The notes below the pieces were generated by a model that was not told the origin of the DNA, did no database searches, and saw only the letters and a program-made list of their open reading frames with translations. Of a DNA stretch of 46,599 nucleotides, positions 33,261-42,386 are shown piece by piece (the first letter of the stretch is position 1; each line of letters starts with the position of its first letter). The stretch comes from Bacteroidota bacterium. GTDB taxonomy: Bacteria; Bacteroidota; Bacteroidia; Chitinophagales; Chitinophagaceae. The position numbers and the translations under genes were made by a program. Location of the stretch: assembly GCA_023415275.1 (NCBI GenBank), contig JAEZLJ010000162.1, positions 1-46,599 of the forward strand, in the 5' to 3' direction.

Positions 33261-34952
33261 ATGATGCTCAAAAAATTGCCCTTTCTTTTTTTCACTTTTC
33301 TTGTATCTGTTTACTGTGAAGCACAAACGTATCCTCAAAACTATTTCCGCCATCCGCTGGATATTCCTATGCAACTGGTGGCAAATTTTGGTGAGATACG
33401 CACCAATCACTGGCACATGGGACTGGACATACGTACGCAGCAAAAGGTAAACCTGCCTGTATATGCCGCAGCAGATGGCTTTGTGTCAAGGATAGTAGTG
33501 GAGCCGGGAGGATTTGGCCAGGCTATTTATATTGATCACCCTAACGGTTATACCACCCTGTATGCCCATCTCAATGCATTTTTCCCGGCACTGGCAGCCT
33601 ATGTTAAAAAGCAACAATATGCCAGGCAAAGCTGGAACATAGACCTGCCCATTCCTGCCAATCTTTTCCCGGTGAAAAAAGGAACCTTTATAGCCCGCAG
33701 CGGTAGCACCGGCGGCTCAGAAGGTCCGCATGTTCACTTTGAGATCAGGGATACCAAGACAGGCAAATGCCTTAACCCGCTTTTATTTAATTTTCCCATA
33801 GCTGATGCAGTAGCGCCTCCCATTTACCGGCTGGCTATGTATGACCGTAATAAAAGTACCTATGAGCAAACGCCCCAGCTGCTTACCTTAAAAAAATCAG
33901 GTTCCAAATATTCCCTTCCCTCGGATATAATCAGGGTGGGTTCTGATAAGATCAGCTTTGCCGTTAATGCGGTGGATCATTTCAGCGGCACATTGAATCC
34001 CAATGGGATCTATTGTGCCGAAATTATGATGGATGACAAACCGGTTTCACAATTTGTACTGGATGATATTGGATATGATGAATCAAGGTATATCAATGCA
34101 CAGGTGGATCTGCCCTATAAATCAAAAGGGGGCCCGACCTTGCAACAGATCAGCCCTTTACCCGGCGCGACGAAAGTAGCCTATGATGTTTTTAATGGTA
34201 CGGGCATTATAGAACTGAAAGACAATGAGGTTCATGATATTGTGATTGAAGTGCAGGATGCCAACAAAAACACATCCACTATTCGCTTTAGTGTACAATA
34301 TGATCCCAACCTAACTAAACCTTATACGCCACCTGTTGGACAGGCACTGAACCCCGGGCATGTAAACGTGGTGGAAATGGAAGATTTTGAATTGTTTACT
34401 ACAGAAGCCACCTTGTACGATACGATACGTGCCAATTACAAAATACTTCCAGCCCGCGACCCCGGCGCCGTATCGGACATGCATCAATTCTTATCTGCCG
34501 GTATACCGGCACATGACCTGTTTACCGTGCGTCTAAAACCTGATAACAATATAACTGCAGACCAAAGGGACCGGGTGATCATCAAAAATATTTCGGGCAG
34601 CCGCACTTATGTTTCAAAAGCTGCGTGGCAAAATGGTTGGGTGTCTGCCAGATTCCGGCAATTTGGTACTTTCCAGGCCTTTGTTGATACTACACCGCCC
34701 ACAGTGAATGCGCCCCCCACCAATCTTACGAAGGCTTCCAGGCTGGTATTTACGCCAAAAGATAATTTTAATTCTATTAAAAGCTTTCGTGCAGAACTGG
34801 ATGGGAAATGGCTCTGTTTCAGCAATGACAAAGGCAAGACCTGGATCTACCCATTTGACGAAAATTTTCCAGCCGGGGAGCATGAATTGAAATTAACTAT
34901 ACAAGATGAAGCTGGAAATGTGATGGAGAGGACCTGGAATGTGCGGCGATGA
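33261..34952 (+). CDS. Secreted M23-family metallopeptidase
   Basis: Probable cell-wall endopeptidase, 563 residues from ATG 33261 (an adjacent ATG at 33264 is equally good; the frame opens at 33234). Signal peptide ends YCEAQ. The LytM/M23 zinc site is complete: H and D of HWHMGLD, and the HVHFE pair about 105 residues later. The domain core has YAAADGFVSRIVVEPGG and YTTLYAHLN. The C-terminal 350 residues are beta-rich, Ig-like modules without known motif (KPYTPPVGQALN, then FTPKDNFNSIKSF). It presumably cleaves peptidoglycan cross-links or acts as a scaffold in envelope assembly. Confidence 0.92.
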   Translation: MMLKKLPFLFFTFLVSVYCEAQTYPQNYFRHPLDIPMQLVANFGEIRTNHWHMGLDIRTQQKVNLPVYAAADGFVSRIVVEPGGFGQAIYIDHPNGYTTLYAHLNAFFPALAAYVKKQQYARQSWNIDLPIPANLFPVKKGTFIARSGSTGGSEGPHVHFEIRDTKTGKCLNPLLFNFPIADAVAPPIYRLAMYDRNKSTYEQTPQLLTLKKSGSKYSLPSDIIRVGSDKISFAVNAVDHFSGTLNPNGIYCAEIMMDDKPVSQFVLDDIGYDESRYINAQVDLPYKSKGGPTLQQISPLPGATKVAYDVFNGTGIIELKDNEVHDIVIEVQDANKNTSTIRFSVQYDPNLTKPYTPPVGQALNPGHVNVVEMEDFELFTTEATLYDTIRANYKILPARDPGAVSDMHQFLSAGIPAHDLFTVRLKPDNNITADQRDRVIIKNISGSRTYVSKAAWQNGWVSARFRQFGTFQAFVDTTPPTVNAPPTNLTKASRLVFTPKDNFNSIKSFRAELDGKWLCFSNDKGKTWIYPFDENFPAGEHELKLTIQDEAGNVMERTWNVRR

Positions 34953-34971
34953 TTTGCTTATATATGCATTG

Positions 34972-34979
34972 TAATTTTG
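34972..34979 (+). promoter_or_regulatory. -7 element of bcp
   Basis: TAATTTTG matches TAnnTTTG exactly, with TTG at 34954-34956; the spacing of 15 bp is short for a -33 box. It lies 48 bp before the bcp start. Confidence 0.45.
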
Positions 34980-35027
34980 TTTTTTTAGTTCTTAATTGTT
35001 TTTTCATTTTACATTTTACACTTCCAC

Positions 35028-35486
35028 ATGGCTACACATTTACAGGTTGGACAAAAGGCGCCTGCATTTACAGGTATTGACCAGGATGGCAAAAAGGTTT
35101 CTTTAAATGACCTGAAAGGTTCGAAGTTGGTATTGTATTTCTATCCTGAAGATGATACGCCCACCTGCACCGTGCAGGCTTGCAATCTTCGGGATAACTA
35201 TGCCCTATTGAAAAAGAATGGGTTCACGGTAATTGGTGTTAGCCCCGATGCTGAAGAAAAACACCGGAAGTTTAAGGAAAAATTCCAGCTGCCATTTACA
35301 TTGCTGGCGGATCCGCAGCATAAGATCATTGAAAAGTATGGCGTGTGGGGAGAGAAAAACCTGTATGGCAGAAAATATATGGGTATTCACCGGACCACCT
35401 TTGTCATTGACGAAAATGGGGTCATACAGAAGATCTTTTTACGGCCAAAGAATAAGGCCCATGCAGAAGAAATAGTAAAAAGCTAA
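35028..35486 (+). CDS. bcp: Thioredoxin-dependent thiol peroxidase (Bcp)
   Basis: Atypical 2-Cys peroxiredoxin that reduces hydrogen peroxide and organic hydroperoxides in the cytoplasm, 152 residues. The motif TPTCTVQAC holds the peroxidatic Cys47 and the resolving Cys52 five residues later, as in the Bcp/PrxQ class; the more common form is TPGCTTEAC. Conserved FYPEDDTP and VIGVSPD are present. Its stop codon lies 10 bp from the stop codon of the convergent birA gene. Confidence 0.94.
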   Translation: MATHLQVGQKAPAFTGIDQDGKKVSLNDLKGSKLVLYFYPEDDTPTCTVQACNLRDNYALLKKNGFTVIGVSPDAEEKHRKFKEKFQLPFTLLADPQHKIIEKYGVWGEKNLYGRKYMGIHRTTFVIDENGVIQKIFLRPKNKAHAEEIVKS

Positions 35487-35496
35487 CCTAATAGCC

Positions 35497-36246
35497 CTAT
35501 TGTAAAACCCATTCTACTTCGCCCACTTCAAAACGTTCTTCCAGGGTGTGCTGCACCACCAATTGGCCCATGTCAGTAACCTCACGGATTACGGCCTCAA
35601 ATATCCTTGCACCCTGTTTCAGTTTTACCTGTTTACCATATCCAAAAAGGTTTTGCTGGTATTGCCTGGATATCTCGGAAGGATCCTGCATTAGTTTATT
35701 AAACTGTATGTCAAGATAAATGCACAATTCTCTGGCAAGCGCCGCAGGTTCAAAAATATTACCTGTTATTTGACGCAGTGAGACTGCTTTATTTTTCAGG
35801 CCTTTGAAGGTAGTCTGATTGATATTCAATCCAATACCGGCAATGGTGTATTTCCATTCACTGCCTTTAATGACATTCTCTATCAATATCCCCCCTGCCT
35901 TTCTGTCACGCCAATAAATATCATTAGGCCACTTAATAGATGTGTCAGTTGTTGCATAGCTGTTAAAAAAGTTCAATACTGCGGTAGCAACCAGCTTACT
36001 GATCATGAACAGTTGAGAGGTAGAAAAGGCCGGAGGCTGGAAAATAACAGATAAAGCAATGTTGGCTCCGGGCTCTGAAACCCATGCTTTGTTGCGTTGT
36101 CCACGCCCCTTGGTTTGCTCATGCGCAAACACCGCAGTACCATGCTGTGCCATACCTGCATGTACCAGTCCCATGGCATAGTTGTTGGTGCTATCCACCG
36201 TGTGCAGTTCTATGAAAGGGGTACCTATTGGGTTTAAAGATGACAA
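35497..36246 (-). CDS. birA: Biotin--acetyl-CoA-carboxylase ligase
   Basis: Attaches biotin to the carrier protein of acetyl-CoA carboxylase; 249 residues. The catalytic motifs are GRGQRNKAW (47-55), KWPNDIYW (105-112) and KAGGILIE (116-123). The GRGRxGR-type loop is slightly altered. There is no N-terminal DNA-binding domain, so it is a group I ligase without the repressor function of E. coli BirA. The C-terminal SH3-like cap ends EVGEVEWVLQ. Convergent with bcp, divergent from rsfS. Confidence 0.93.
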   Translation of the reverse strand: MSSLNPIGTPFIELHTVDSTNNYAMGLVHAGMAQHGTAVFAHEQTKGRGQRNKAWVSEPGANIALSVIFQPPAFSTSQLFMISKLVATAVLNFFNSYATTDTSIKWPNDIYWRDRKAGGILIENVIKGSEWKYTIAGIGLNINQTTFKGLKNKAVSLRQITGNIFEPAALARELCIYLDIQFNKLMQDPSEISRQYQQNLFGYGKQVKLKQGARIFEAVIREVTDMGQLVVQHTLEERFEVGEVEWVLQ

Positions 36247-36344
36247 TTAACTACTATTTTTGAGCAAAGAAAAATAACTTTAATTGTTACTACCCTACGT
36301 GACCGCACTTATTTTATTATTATAACAAAAAATACTATTACTAT

Positions 36345-36746
36345 TTGGAACCATTAGAAGTACTAGCCACACGTAAGAAAGGCATTAGCCGGTTGAACAA
36401 AAACTCTAAAATCTTTAAAACAATTATAAAGGCTATACAGGAAAAAAAGGGTGAAAACATCATTTCGCTTGACCTTCGAAAAATCCCAGAAGCAGTTGCT
36501 GACTTTTTTGTCATTTGCGAGGCCTCGAACCAACCGCAGATCAGGGCTATTTCTGATTTCATAGAAGAGCAGGTGAAAAAGGTATGTGGTGAAAGCCCTT
36601 ACAGACATGAAGGGAAACAAAACCTTCAGTGGGTATTGCTGGATTATGTAAATATTGTTGTTCATATTATGTTGCCGGAACAAAGGAAATTCTATAAACT
36701 GGAAGAAATGTGGAGTGATGCAACCGGAGAAGAACACAATGGATAA
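36345..36746 (+). CDS. rsfS: Ribosome silencing factor RsfS
   Basis: Binds L14 of the large subunit and blocks subunit joining when nutrients are low; 133 residues. The core is visible: KAIQEKKGENIISLDLRKI, ADFFVICEASNQPQI, GKQNLQWVLLDYVNIVVHIM and REFYxLE-like RKFYKLEEMWSDA. No ATG exists between the in-frame stop at 36300 and residue 110, so translation must begin at a non-ATG codon; TTG 36345 is the best candidate (TTG 36378 is possible). Followed by ftsH after 93 bp. Confidence 0.9.
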   Translation: MEPLEVLATRKKGISRLNKNSKIFKTIIKAIQEKKGENIISLDLRKIPEAVADFFVICEASNQPQIRAISDFIEEQVKKVCGESPYRHEGKQNLQWVLLDYVNIVVHIMLPEQRKFYKLEEMWSDATGEEHNG

Positions 36747-36839
36747 GGAATCTATTGTTAAATAGCTTTTAGCCTTAGATATTCCACTAAAAATTCGATT
36801 ACTTGCATCTTTAGCTTAAGATTAATAAGAAAAATAAAA

Positions 36840-38930
36840 ATGTCACAAGAGCCATATAAGAACGATACTAAATCCCGATTGCCCAAATTCACTAACCGGA
36901 CCCCTGGTTCGAATAACGATGGTGAGCCACCACGCAAAGGGCCCAAATTCAGCATTTATTGGGTTTATGCTATCATTTTCGCCGTATTGATCGGCTTCCA
37001 GTTCTTTGGACCTTTCTCTACTTCGCTGGAGAAGACCAATTTTGAGAACTTCAAGAGTATGGTAGCGCAGGGCGATGTGTCCAAGTACATCATTGTTGAT
37101 AACAGGGATATCGTTCGTGTTTACCTGAAACCTGAGGCCATTCAAAAATACGCCGCTACTTCCAAGACCAAATTTACCCAGGAAGGGCCTCATTACTATT
37201 TCCGCATTTCAGCCAATGAGGATGTGCGCAAGGAGTTGAATGATTATTATGCTGTGGCCAAGGTGCCCGCTCAAAACCAGCCTGGTTCTGATGTAGAAAA
37301 TGAGACCAACTGGTTCAGTCCTATACTGCAAACATTATTACCGATACTGATCTTCATTGGTCTTTGGATACTGCTGATGCGCAAAATGGGTGGAGGCGCA
37401 GGCGCCGGCGGCGGACCTGGCGGCATATTCAATATTGGAAAGTCAAAGGCAACTTTGTTTGATAAAGGCACAAGGGTAAATATCACATTTGCTGATGTGG
37501 CCGGGCTTGATGAAGCCAAGGTGGAGGTGATGGAAATTGTTGATTTTCTACGTAATCCTAAAAAATACACTTCACTTGGTGGCAAAATACCAAAAGGAGC
37601 CTTACTGGTTGGCCCTCCGGGTACAGGTAAAACTCTTCTGGCAAAAGCCATGGCCGGTGAAGCACAGGTTCCATTCTTCAGCCTGAGCGGTTCTGACTTT
37701 GTGGAAATGTTTGTGGGAGTGGGTGCCAGCCGTGTTCGTGACTTGTTCAAGCAGGCACGTGAAAAAGCACCTTGCGTGATCTTTATCGATGAGATTGATG
37801 CCATTGGACGTGCCAGGGGCAAGAATATGATGATGAGTAATGATGAAAGGGAAAGCACGCTGAACCAGTTACTGGTTGAAATGGATGGCTTTGGTACAGA
37901 TACAGGAATTATTGTTCTGGCCGCTACTAACCGTCCTGATGTATTAGATACTGCCCTTTTACGCCCGGGCCGTTTTGACAGGCAGATCACTATTGATAAG
38001 CCGGATGTGAAAGGCCGTGAAGCCATCTTCAAGGTACACCTGAAGCCTATCAAAGTATCAGAGAAGGTAGATATTCATAAGCTGGCAGAGCAAACGCCTG
38101 GTTTTGCAGGTGCTGATATAGCTAATGTGTGTAATGAAGCAGCCCTTATAGCTGCCCGAAAAGGCAAAACAGCGGTAGATATGACTGATTTCCAGGATGC
38201 AGTGGACCGTGTGATCGGCGGACTGGAGAAGAAAAACAAGATCATTTCTCCTGAAGAGAAAAAGATCATTGCTTACCACGAAGCTGGACATGCCATTTGC
38301 GGATGGTTCCTGGAACATGCCTATCCTTTATTGAAAGTGACTATTGTACCAAGAGGTACAGCCGCGCTGGGTTATGCGCAATACACGCCAAAAGAGCAAT
38401 ACCTGTACAATACTGACCAATTGAATGACCAGATCTGTATGACCCTTGGCGGTCGTGCCAGTGAAGACATCTTCTTTGGTAAGATTTCTACCGGTGCACA
38501 AAATGACCTGCAGCAGATCACCCGCATTGGTTATGCAATGGTTACTGTGTATGGAATGAATGACAAAGTTGGTAACATCAGTTTCTATGATCCGCAGCAG
38601 GATAATTCATTTACCAAGCCTTACTCTGATGAAACAGCAAAGCTGATAGACGAAGAAGTAAGAAAATTGATTGACATTGCTTATTTGAGAACCAAGGCGC
38701 TGCTGACTGAAAAGAAAGCAGAGGTGGAAAAGCTGGCGGAAGCCCTGCTGGAGAAAGAGGTGCTGTTTCAAAGTGATGTGGAGAACCTGATAGGGCCACG
38801 TCCTTTTGAAGACAAGCATTTGCTGGATGTGGATGATGAGTTGACAGAAAAACATCCTGAAGGAGGCATCAGCGAAGGTGTACCTCCCTATGATCCCAAT
38901 GTTACTAATCAAGCTCCGGCACCCAAATGA
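36840..38930 (+). CDS. ftsH: Membrane AAA protease FtsH
   Basis: ATP- and zinc-dependent protease that degrades misfolded membrane and regulatory proteins; 696 residues. Two helices at about 38-57 and 163-181, with an FtsH extracellular domain between. AAA module: Walker A GPPGTGKT (258-265), Walker B CVIFIDEID (312-320), second region of homology NRPDVLDTALLRPGRFD. Zinc site HEAGH (480-484). A Gly-rich linker (GGGAGAGGGPGG) joins membrane and AAA parts. The C-terminus is acidic and Pro-rich. Its stop codon overlaps the start of the next gene. Confidence 0.97.
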   Translation: MSQEPYKNDTKSRLPKFTNRTPGSNNDGEPPRKGPKFSIYWVYAIIFAVLIGFQFFGPFSTSLEKTNFENFKSMVAQGDVSKYIIVDNRDIVRVYLKPEAIQKYAATSKTKFTQEGPHYYFRISANEDVRKELNDYYAVAKVPAQNQPGSDVENETNWFSPILQTLLPILIFIGLWILLMRKMGGGAGAGGGPGGIFNIGKSKATLFDKGTRVNITFADVAGLDEAKVEVMEIVDFLRNPKKYTSLGGKIPKGALLVGPPGTGKTLLAKAMAGEAQVPFFSLSGSDFVEMFVGVGASRVRDLFKQAREKAPCVIFIDEIDAIGRARGKNMMMSNDERESTLNQLLVEMDGFGTDTGIIVLAATNRPDVLDTALLRPGRFDRQITIDKPDVKGREAIFKVHLKPIKVSEKVDIHKLAEQTPGFAGADIANVCNEAALIAARKGKTAVDMTDFQDAVDRVIGGLEKKNKIISPEEKKIIAYHEAGHAICGWFLEHAYPLLKVTIVPRGTAALGYAQYTPKEQYLYNTDQLNDQICMTLGGRASEDIFFGKISTGAQNDLQQITRIGYAMVTVYGMNDKVGNISFYDPQQDNSFTKPYSDETAKLIDEEVRKLIDIAYLRTKALLTEKKAEVEKLAEALLEKEVLFQSDVENLIGPRPFEDKHLLDVDDELTEKHPEGGISEGVPPYDPNVTNQAPAPK

Positions 38931-39553
38931 GTAATTCACCAGCAAAGAATAACATTCTAAAAAAAATACGCATGGCGTTGGCACATCCAACGCCATTGCC
39001 TTTTCCAAAAAGCGAAGGACCGGATAGTGTTTTCCAGCCACAGCAACAGGACCTGGTAGTGGAATTTGCAGAGCAGTTTTCTTCCCTGCAGGGTAAGTTC
39101 CTTTTTTGCGAGAATGAACAGGAATTGGCCGAGCAGTTCAATAAGCTTTGTTACCAGAACCAGTGGACCCGCATCTACTCTTCGGAAGAAAAGTGGGCAA
39201 GATTGATACATCCTAACAGCAGGCACCATGATATTGCTAGTTGCGAGGCGTCCATTACCAGTTGCGAATTATTGGTAGCCCGCACAGGAAGTATGGTGCT
39301 CAGTTCTGTGCACCAGGGCCGAGTACCCAGTGTTTATGCGCCTGTACATATTTGCATGGCCTACACTTCCCAGCTAGTATATGATGTTAAAGATGCTTTA
39401 GTGGCCATGAAACAAAAGTATCAACAATACATGCCTTCCAATATCAGCTTTGCTACTGGACCCAGCCGCACCGCTGATATTGAAAAAACGCTGGTAGTTG
39501 GCGTGCATGGTCCAAAAGAAGTATATTGTTTTGTAATTGACGACCAGCAATAG
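38927..39553 (+). CDS. LUD-domain (LutC-like) protein
   Basis: A 208-residue LUD/LutC family protein. The start ATG overlaps the ftsH stop codon by four bases (ATGA), so translation is probably coupled. The family hallmark GPSRTADIEKTLVVGVHGPKE is near the C-terminus, with VARTGSMVLSS before it. In lactate utilisation LutC works with the iron-sulfur proteins LutA and LutB; neither is here. A stand-alone LutC after ftsH suggests a different, unknown job. Confidence 0.88.
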   Translation: MSNSPAKNNILKKIRMALAHPTPLPFPKSEGPDSVFQPQQQDLVVEFAEQFSSLQGKFLFCENEQELAEQFNKLCYQNQWTRIYSSEEKWARLIHPNSRHHDIASCEASITSCELLVARTGSMVLSSVHQGRVPSVYAPVHICMAYTSQLVYDVKDALVAMKQKYQQYMPSNISFATGPSRTADIEKTLVVGVHGPKEVYCFVIDDQQ

Positions 39554-39564
39554 CTATTGTCCCT

Positions 39565-40350
39565 ATGCAGATTCCACCTGGTAAAAAAATATACTTCCTT
39601 TCCGACTTTCACCTGGGAGCTCCCAATGAAGAAAGCAGTCTTGAAAGAGAAAAGCGCATTGTTCGCTTTCTGGAAACCATCAGGGAAGATGCATTCATGA
39701 TCTTTATTGTAGGCGACATGTTTGACTTTTGGTATGAATACCGCAAGGTGGTGCCAAAGGGAGGTGTGCGACTATTAGGAAAGATAGCAGAATTGACAGA
39801 TGCAGGGATTGCCATACATTTTTTTGTAGGCAACCATGACATGTGGATGCGCCAGTATTTTCAAAAGGAACTGAATGTGCCCGTTTATTTTGAGCCAAAG
39901 ACATTTGAGTTCAACGGCAAAAGTTTTTATATCGGGCATGGAGATGGATTGGGCCCTGGCGATCATGGGTATAAGGCCATGAAGAAGGTGTTCAGAAACC
40001 CTGTATGCCATTGGATGTTTGGTATCCTTCCACCTTTCATCGGCGTAGGGATAGCCAATTACTTCAGCCAAAAAAGCCGGTCGGCCACAGGCGACAGCGA
40101 AGAGAATTTCCTGGGTGAGGAGAAGGAATGGCTGCTGATATACAGCAGGGATATGCTGAAAAAGCAGCATTATGATTTTTTTGTGTTTGGGCATAGACAT
40201 CTTCCTATAGATTTTCGTCTAAAAGATAATAGCCGGTATATCAACCTGGGAGAATGGATGAATTTTAGTACGTATGCAGTCTTTGATGGAACAGATATGC
40301 AGGTAAAGTCATTCCAGGGCATGGAACATAAAATCTATAAGAACTGGTGA
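39565..40350 (+). CDS. lpxH: UDP-2,3-diacylglucosamine diphosphatase
   Basis: Lipid A pathway enzyme that cleaves UDP-2,3-diacyl-GlcN to lipid X and UMP; 261 residues. Calcineurin-type metal ligands are all visible: FLSDFHLGA (D14, H16), VGDMFDFW (D51), GNHD (89-92), HGDG (125-128) and FGHRHLP (about 208-214). Peripheral inner-membrane enzyme. It starts 11 bp after the LutC-like gene and overlaps the next gene by four bases. A gram-negative envelope follows from it. Confidence 0.92.
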   Translation: MQIPPGKKIYFLSDFHLGAPNEESSLEREKRIVRFLETIREDAFMIFIVGDMFDFWYEYRKVVPKGGVRLLGKIAELTDAGIAIHFFVGNHDMWMRQYFQKELNVPVYFEPKTFEFNGKSFYIGHGDGLGPGDHGYKAMKKVFRNPVCHWMFGILPPFIGVGIANYFSQKSRSATGDSEENFLGEEKEWLLIYSRDMLKKQHYDFFVFGHRHLPIDFRLKDNSRYINLGEWMNFSTYAVFDGTDMQVKSFQGMEHKIYKNW

Positions 40351-41165
40351 AGTCACTTATATACATATGCTTTCTGGCCTCCTGTTTTGTGCCAGGTATC
40401 CTATTGGCCCAAATGGATACAGGCTTTATATTGCTGAAAACTTACAAAGGTGACATTGCAGATGCTGCTATAGACAACCTGGATAACCTCTATATTATTT
40501 CTTCATCCGGACAGGTGCGTAAATTCAATGAAAAAGGAGATTCGGTAGCCATCTATAACCAGGTGCGCAATGCAGGGAAACTTTTTTCGCTGGATGTTTC
40601 CAATCCTTTAAGGCCTTTGCTTTTCTATAAGGACTTTTCCACTATTGTGGTCCTTGACCGTTTTTTGGCCAACCGCGCTTCGCTAGACCTGAAGCGTCAC
40701 AATATCTACCAGCCAGGGGCTGCCGGGCTATCTTATGATAACAATATCTGGGTATTTGATGATTATGATAATAAGTTGAAGAAGGTGGATGAACAGGGCA
40801 ACCTGTTACTGGAAACGCCGGATATGAGAACAGTTTTTTCAGAGAGTGTGCATCCGCAAAAGATCATTACTGATAATGACCTGGTATATCTTGCTGACAC
40901 CACCAATGGTATTTTTGTTTTTGATAATTATGGAGCTTTCAAAAAAAGGATTGCAGTGACGAAGTGGCAAAGTATTGCCGTGAAGGAAAACTATATCATC
41001 CAGACACATCCCGGCGAGATCACTGTTTACAACAGCACTAATTTCATGGATAGAAAAAAAACGATCCCTTCTTCCTTTCAACCCTATATGCATTCTTTTT
41101 CCACTGCAGCCAAGCTTGTTACATTTACTAACGATTCGTTACGTATTTACCAATACCGGTTTTAG
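40347..41165 (+). CDS. Secreted propeller-like protein of unknown function
   Basis: A 272-residue exported protein translated from GTG 40347 (GTGA overlaps the lpxH stop), which gives a signal peptide (MKSLIYICFLASCFVPGILLAQ); no ATG would. The mature part has repeated strand-turn-strand units such as NLDNLYIISSSGQVRKFNEKG and NNIWVFDDYDNKLKKVDEQG, typical of beta-propeller blades. No catalytic motif. Tight overlap with lpxH suggests a link to the envelope, but nothing in the sequence says what. Confidence 0.78.
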   Translation: MKSLIYICFLASCFVPGILLAQMDTGFILLKTYKGDIADAAIDNLDNLYIISSSGQVRKFNEKGDSVAIYNQVRNAGKLFSLDVSNPLRPLLFYKDFSTIVVLDRFLANRASLDLKRHNIYQPGAAGLSYDNNIWVFDDYDNKLKKVDEQGNLLLETPDMRTVFSESVHPQKIITDNDLVYLADTTNGIFVFDNYGAFKKRIAVTKWQSIAVKENYIIQTHPGEITVYNSTNFMDRKKTIPSSFQPYMHSFSTAAKLVTFTNDSLRIYQYRF

Positions 41166-41203
41166 TGTTGCAGTAATCAATAATTTTATTGCAAATCCTG
41201 GAG

Positions 41204-42289
41204 ATGAATTCTTTCTTAGACCGTATTTATTTGGACAATTCTGTGAGGGACTATATATGGGTTCTAGGTGTGATCATATTTGTGCTTATCCTGAACCGGC
41301 TGATATCAAAATACCTGGCCATATTATTATGCAAGTTGTTTAAGAAAGCCTGGAAGAATTTTGACCAGCAAAAGTTTGTTGACCTCATCATTGTTCCCCT
41401 GGGGACCTTCCTGTTAATATCGGTATCCATTATAGCGCTTTACCGGCTAAATTTTCCAACGGTTTTAAATTTTAAGCTGTATAAATACTCCCTGGAAAAG
41501 ATATTGTTATCAATTGGCATATCCATCCAGGTAATAGCCTTCATATGGTTGTTGCTTCGCATCATAGATTTTATTGCCACCGTGCTGGAGATCAGGGCTA
41601 ACCAGACACCTAACCAGAGTGACAATCAATTGATCGTTTTCTTCCGGGATTTTCTTAAGGTGATCATTGGCATCATTGGGGGTATGATGGTATTGCATTT
41701 TGCCTTCAATTACAACATCAGCAGCCTGCTGACTGGATTGAGCATTGTGGGTGCTGCCATTGCACTGGCTTTGAGGGAAAGCCTGGAAAATCTTATTGCC
41801 TCCTTCGTGATCTTCTTTGACAAGCCATTCACCACGGGTGACTTTGTAAAAGTGCAAAGTGTATCGGGAACTGTAGAACGTATTGGCCTCCGGAGTACCA
41901 GGGTGAGAACAGCAGATAAATCATTTGTAACGGTTCCTAACAAACAAATGGTGGACAGCATCCTGGATAATGTATCCCTGCGTTCACAGATAAGAGGAGA
42001 GATCAATCTATTCATTAACCTGCAAACACCACCACAGAAACTGGAGCAGTTGCTAACAGAGATCAGGAAATACCTGGCCAGCGTTCCTGAAATACAAAGT
42101 CATACGGTATTATTTAATGATATCAGGGTGCAGGCCTTCATGGTATTTATAGAGTTCTTCACTCCTCCCATGCAATGGAGCCAGTTTACAGCCATTAAGC
42201 AACAGGTTAATTTTTTTATTCTGCAAACCATGGAAAAGCTGGAAATAAAGATCACTGCAGAAGGTAAGGATATAGCCATTGTTCCCTGA
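41204..42289 (+). CDS. MscS-family mechanosensitive channel
   Basis: Inner-membrane channel of 361 residues that releases solutes on osmotic shock. ATG 41204 has a GGAG just upstream; a TTG at 41189 is the frame's first start. Several helices come first (about 15-200), ending in the pore helix region LTGLSIVGAAIALALRESLENLIASF. Then the beta domain (FDKPFTTGDFVKVQSVSGTVERIGLRSTRVRT) and a C-terminal cage. It is the last gene of the ftsH-rightward run and ends at a terminator shared with the opposite gene. Confidence 0.92.
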   Translation: MNSFLDRIYLDNSVRDYIWVLGVIIFVLILNRLISKYLAILLCKLFKKAWKNFDQQKFVDLIIVPLGTFLLISVSIIALYRLNFPTVLNFKLYKYSLEKILLSIGISIQVIAFIWLLLRIIDFIATVLEIRANQTPNQSDNQLIVFFRDFLKVIIGIIGGMMVLHFAFNYNISSLLTGLSIVGAAIALALRESLENLIASFVIFFDKPFTTGDFVKVQSVSGTVERIGLRSTRVRTADKSFVTVPNKQMVDSILDNVSLRSQIRGEINLFINLQTPPQKLEQLLTEIRKYLASVPEIQSHTVLFNDIRVQAFMVFIEFFTPPMQWSQFTAIKQQVNFFILQTMEKLEIKITAEGKDIAIVP

Positions 42290-42338
42290 TGGTTTGACCC
42301 CATTTCAACTACAGGTATTCATGAATGTATTCTAAAAT

Positions 42339-42365
42339 AAAAATCCCGGCTAATCCGGGATTTTT
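42339..42365. terminator. Bidirectional terminator
   Basis: AAAAATCCCGG and CCGGGATTTTT form an 11-bp stem with a CTAAT loop. It lies between the convergent MscS and thioredoxin-like genes and works in both directions by its A/T flanks. Confidence 0.88.
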
Positions 42366-42386
42366 AAATATACTGTAGCCTATTTA

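Noticed and set aside
37271..38053. A 260-codon minus-strand frame inside ftsH
   Set aside because: It lies opposite the conserved AAA domain, whose codon pattern leaves the antisense frame open. No start context and no family match.
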